Below are positions 14,782 through 16,791 of a DNA stretch of 16,791 nucleotides, in pieces (position 1 is the first letter of the stretch; every line of letters begins with the position of its first letter). A program made the translations under genes and the position numbers. This DNA is from CAZKGE01 sp964636405. GTDB lineage: Bacteria > Bacillota > Clostridia > Christensenellales > CAG-138. Location of the stretch: NCBI GenBank assembly GCA_964636405.1, contig CAZWSI010000035.1, forward strand, positions 1 to 16,791, given 5' to 3'. The notes below the pieces were generated by a model. That model saw only the letters and a list, made by a program, of their open reading frames with translations, was not told the origin of the DNA and searched no databases.

Positions 14782-14810
14782 TTGCATCCGCCGGGAAAAG
14801 CGACTAAAAT
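14782..14810 (+). promoter_or_regulatory. Promoter of the EamA transporter gene, predicted leaderless
   Basis: TTGCAT (14782-14787) and TAAAAT (14805-14810) are separated by 17 bases. The -10 box ends 7 bases before the ATG at 14818, and the intervening AGGCCCT is not placed to act as a ribosome site on such an mRNA. It is back-to-back with the DUF362 promoter, 7 bases away. Confidence 0.6.
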
Positions 14811-14817
14811 AGGCCCT

Positions 14818-15738
14818 ATGAAAAAACAGACCAAAGCCTCCCTGATGCTGCTGCTCGCATCGGTGATTTGGGGCGCAACCTTTGCCGTGCAGCGCGAGGG
14901 CATGCGGTTTACCGGCCCCTTTACCTTTACCGCCGTCCGTACGCTCGTCTGCGCTGCGTTTCTTGTGCCCTGCTTTTTGCTTTTTGACTGCGCGGGCGGC
15001 GCGGCGCGTCCCCCAAAGAATCCAAAGACTCTTTGGACGGGCGGCACGCTCTGCGGCGTGGCGCTGTTTCTTGCCTGCAATTTGCAGCAGATCGGCCTCG
15101 TGTATTCAACCGCCGGGAAGGGCGGCTTTATTACCTCCCTGTATATTGTGCTTGTGCCGCTCATGGGCTTTGCGCTTGGCAAGCGCCCAAGGCCGCTCAT
15201 CTGGCTCTCCGTGCTGCTCGCGGTCGCGGGCATGTACCTGCTTTCCGTTACGGAAAGCCTGACCATCGGCAGGGGAGACCTCGCCACGCTTGCCTGCGCG
15301 TTTTTCTTTGCGTTTCAAATACTGCTTGTGGATCGCTTTGCGCCCCGCGTGGACTGCATCCGCATGACCTGCATCGAATTTCTCGTGTGCGGGCTGCTTT
15401 CGCTCATTCCCATGTTGCTTTTGGAGGAGCCGAAGCTCAACGGCATTTTGTCCGCGTGGTTCCACATCCTGTTTTCCGGCATACTCTCCGGCGGCGTGGC
15501 CTATTCGTTGCAGACGCTGGCGCAAAAGGAGCTCGAGCCCGCGCGCGCATCGCTGCTGATGTGCCTGGAGTCGGTTTTTGCGGCCTTAACGGGCTGGCTC
15601 TTTTTGCGGGAGACGCTTTCCCTGCGTGAATTCTCCGGCTGCGCGCTGGTGTTTGCCGCCGTGCTGCTTTCGGTGCTCACCGCGCGGGAGAAGCATAAGG
15701 CGTCGGCTTGCGGCACGATCCGGGACGGCGTTGCATGA
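14818..15738 (+). CDS. EamA/DMT-family transporter
   Basis: A 306-residue membrane protein of the drug/metabolite transporter superfamily with about ten helices in two EamA repeats. Repeat one opens with ASLMLLLASVIWGATFAVQREG (key WGATF motif near residue 19), followed by FTAVRTLVCAAFLVP. The loop-helix LACNLQQIGLVYSTAGKGGFITSLYIVLVPL (pieces LQQIGLVYSTAG and FITSLYIVLVPL) is typical, with GMYLLSV closing the repeat. Repeat two runs from GDLATLACAFFFAFQILLVDRF to VAYSLQTLAQKELEPARASLLM, CLESVFAALTGWLFLRETLS and the final helix. These proteins usually export amino acids or metabolites; the substrate is not predictable. ATG 14818 was chosen because MKKQTK directly precedes the first helix and fits the promoter. 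The upstream in-frame ATG of 12 extra codons lies inside the promoter. The stop is 15 bases from the converging small gene. Confidence 0.9.
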   Translation: MKKQTKASLMLLLASVIWGATFAVQREGMRFTGPFTFTAVRTLVCAAFLVPCFLLFDCAGGAARPPKNPKTLWTGGTLCGVALFLACNLQQIGLVYSTAGKGGFITSLYIVLVPLMGFALGKRPRPLIWLSVLLAVAGMYLLSVTESLTIGRGDLATLACAFFFAFQILLVDRFAPRVDCIRMTCIEFLVCGLLSLIPMLLLEEPKLNGILSAWFHILFSGILSGGVAYSLQTLAQKELEPARASLLMCLESVFAALTGWLFLRETLSLREFSGCALVFAAVLLSVLTAREKHKASACGTIRDGVA

Positions 15739-15753
15739 TTGATTGGCTCAATG

Positions 15754-15924
15754 TCAATAGTTGGGGCAATGACAGTTTTCACGTGCTATCTCCGGCGCGC
15801 AGCGCGGCTCCGTCTGACAAAATCTACACCGATGGTTTTTGAGCAGATCGGCAGGCGCGCAGGCGGTGAACGCGATCCCGATATCAAGCAGCAGAAGCAG
15901 AAAAGATAGGCGCGGTTTGTTCAA
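15754..15924 (-). CDS. Small cysteine-rich exported or lipoprotein-like protein (56 aa, TTG start)
   Basis: A 56-residue protein that starts with TTG at 15924, where TTGA overlaps the stop of the YcxB-like gene, the classical sign of coupled translation. AAAGG lies about 8 bases upstream. After the first residues NKPRL comes a strongly hydrophobic stretch (LSFLLLLLDIGIAF) ending in FTAC, close to a lipobox. The mature part is short and carries four further cysteines in HRCRFC, EPRC and the C-terminal NCHCPNY, with CxxC and CxC spacings that could bind metal or form disulfides. It converges on the EamA gene with 15 bases between stops. I do not recognise a named family. An in-frame ATG at 15984 would add a charged, unlikely N-terminus inside the upstream gene. 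Confidence 0.6.
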   Translation of the reverse strand: MNKPRLSFLLLLLDIGIAFTACAPADLLKNHRCRFCQTEPRCAPEIARENCHCPNY

Positions 15925-16484
15925 GATTTGCGCCTTTCCTTCAATCGACGTTCCTTCTTTCTGCCTGTGTTCAGCACGTTCCATTCACGTCCCGACTTTT
16001 CGCAAAGATATCGTTCAAAGCATTCCCGCTCGCCGTCTGCGAAGCATGCAAAGGGCACGATGAACGCGTGCTGTCGATCCAAAAATAGGAAGTATCGCGC
16101 CCGGTAGCGAAATATCGAGTGCAGGGAAGAATAGGGCGTTAGGGAAGTCTGCTTTTCGGTTACGACACGGATGGCGTCCTCGTCAAAGTGATATGTAATT
16201 TCACTGATGCCGTCCAGCTTCATGCGCCCTGTTCGGTATGCTTGCACCCGGTGGATGAAAACCGCCATCAGAAGCATCCATACACCCACGATCAGTACGA
16301 AAAGCCATGTGGCTGAGAAGCCCTCATCCGCCAGCATCAGGATGCCGATGAAGGTGAATGCCGTCCCCAGCAATCCGGTGAACAGCCGAAACAACACCGT
16401 TCGCCATTTGCGATAGGACTTTGATGACAGCCTGTTGAGCATCAGGAAATCCGAAAAAGTGTACCGGGTGGTAGTTTCAAACAT
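15921..16484 (-). CDS. YcxB-like membrane protein
   Basis: A 187-residue protein with an N-terminal segment (TTRYTFSDFLMLNRLSSKSYRK, seen as TRYTFSDFLMLNRL), two membrane helices (about 33-51 and 58-78), then a soluble domain. That domain shows ITYHFDEDAIRVVTEKQTSLTPYSSLHSIFRY (pieces ITYHFDEDAIRVVTE and PYSSLHSIFRY) and YFLFLDRQHAFIVPFACF, matching the YcxB-like C-terminal domain, whose function is unknown. ATG 16484 is preceded by GGAG at 6 bases; the ATG at 16496 has too short a spacing to its AGGA. The C-terminus is very basic (RKKERRLKERRKS). Its stop overlaps the start of the small cysteine-rich gene, so the two are probably made together and may act together at the membrane. Confidence 0.78.
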   Translation of the reverse strand: MFETTTRYTFSDFLMLNRLSSKSYRKWRTVLFRLFTGLLGTAFTFIGILMLADEGFSATWLFVLIVGVWMLLMAVFIHRVQAYRTGRMKLDGISEITYHFDEDAIRVVTEKQTSLTPYSSLHSIFRYRARYFLFLDRQHAFIVPFACFADGERECFERYLCEKSGREWNVLNTGRKKERRLKERRKS

Positions 16485-16534
16485 AACATTCTCCATTTTC
16501 CTGCATGCAGAATATCAGTTAAATGTAAACAAGG

Positions 16535-16562
16535 TTTGTACGCAGAAACGAAGAATTGTGAA
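16535..16562 (-). promoter_or_regulatory. Possible promoter of the YcxB-like operon
   Basis: On the minus strand TTCACA (16562-16557), 16 bases, TACAAA (16540-16535). The -35 box matches well and the -10 box only moderately. It would give a leader of about 45 bases before ATG 16484. Confidence 0.3.
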
Positions 16563-16681
16563 GAACGCGCTGCAAAGATCGGTTTACGCTCATTTACACT
16601 TGGCGCGGCAATCCCACGATGCCCATATCGGGGCAGACGGCAATGCCAAAGGCCATTCGGAAACATGAGAAAATAGGCGCT

Positions 16682-16720
16682 GCACTGGCAGTTTTACGAA
16701 CAAAACCGACGCACTGGCAG
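16682..16720. repeat. Direct repeat of a 10-mer
   Basis: GCACTGGCAG occurs at 16682-16691 and again at 16711-16720, 29 bases apart (start to start), with the inverted repeat GTTTT/AAAAC between them. Spacing close to three helix turns could suit a regulator, but there is no other support. Confidence 0.4.
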
Positions 16721-16746
16721 GGTAAAAAACAGGGTTTAGCGGACAT

Positions 16747-16784
16747 AAAAAACCGCCAAACCCTAGACGGTTAGGCGGTTTTTT
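16747..16784. terminator. Strong bidirectional terminator at the window's right end
   Basis: AAAAAACCGCC (16747-16757) pairs with GGCGGTTTTTT (16774-16784), with an inner AACC/GGTT extension and a small loop. T runs follow the stem on both strands, so it can stop transcripts from either side. The gene it serves on the right lies outside the window. Confidence 0.88.
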
Positions 16785-16791
16785 GGTGGAG

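Larger units (their letters stand above)
16485..16746. other. Intergenic region right of the YcxB-like gene
   Basis: No convincing gene was seen; open frames here lack ribosome sites and family-like sequence. It contains the leader and possible promoter of the YcxB-like gene, a small inverted repeat GTTTT/AAAAC (16691-16706), and a direct repeat of GCACTGGCAG (see separate entry). Confidence 0.5.

Noticed and set aside
16435..16668. Plus- and minus-strand frames of about 75 codons at the right end
   Set aside because: No ribosome binding site, no recognisable sequence pattern, and they overlap the start region of the YcxB-like gene.

Overview
The window looks like chromosome from a GC-rich member of the Bacillota, most likely an anaerobic Clostridia-type bacterium. 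The evidence is a pyruvate phosphate dikinase tail, an RsbV/RsbU/RsbW-type partner-switching set, YcxB-, DUF421- and DUF362-family genes, AGGAGG-type ribosome binding sites and a lipoprotein solute receptor typical of single-membrane cells. The genus cannot be fixed from the sequence. No rRNA, tRNA, CRISPR array, insertion sequence or phage gene was seen.

Left part (1-3932, + strand). The C-terminal fifth of ppdK ends at 544, followed by a strong hairpin terminator. A new promoter near 695-723 then drives a three-gene partner-switching operon: a STAS anti-anti-sigma factor, an 812-residue membrane PP2C phosphatase with a LytS-like 5TM region plus an extracellular Cache-like sensor and HAMP domain, and an RsbW-like anti-sigma kinase. 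No sigma factor gene is adjacent.

Signalling cassette on the - strand (6757 down to 3943). A TATAAT promoter leads into a stand-alone cyclic-nucleotide-binding protein without a DNA-binding domain (broken by a one-base frameshift at its FGE motif), then a xylose-isomerase-like TIM-barrel protein, then a PAS-class III nucleotidyl cyclase. A likely producer and a likely receiver of a cyclic nucleotide therefore share one operon. It runs tail-to-tail into the partner-switching operon with 10 bases between the stop codons.

Middle (6799-11754). A small flavin-type split-barrel protein on the - strand is divergent from a Fbp/Afu-like ABC importer on the + strand, ordered permease, ATPase, lipoprotein. 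The permease appears to have lost its first transmembrane helix. A good ribosome binding site and ATG sit just upstream but out of frame, suggesting a small deletion or an assembly fault.

Right part (11780-16791). This holds a homocysteine S-methyltransferase (-), a DUF421 membrane protein (+), a DUF362/ferredoxin protein (-), an EamA transporter (+), a YcxB-like membrane protein (-) and, overlapping its stop codon, a tiny cysteine-rich exported protein that starts with TTG. Two and perhaps three of these genes have promoter -10 boxes only 6-7 bases before the start codon and no ribosome binding site, which suggests leaderless mRNAs. A strong bidirectional terminator closes the window.
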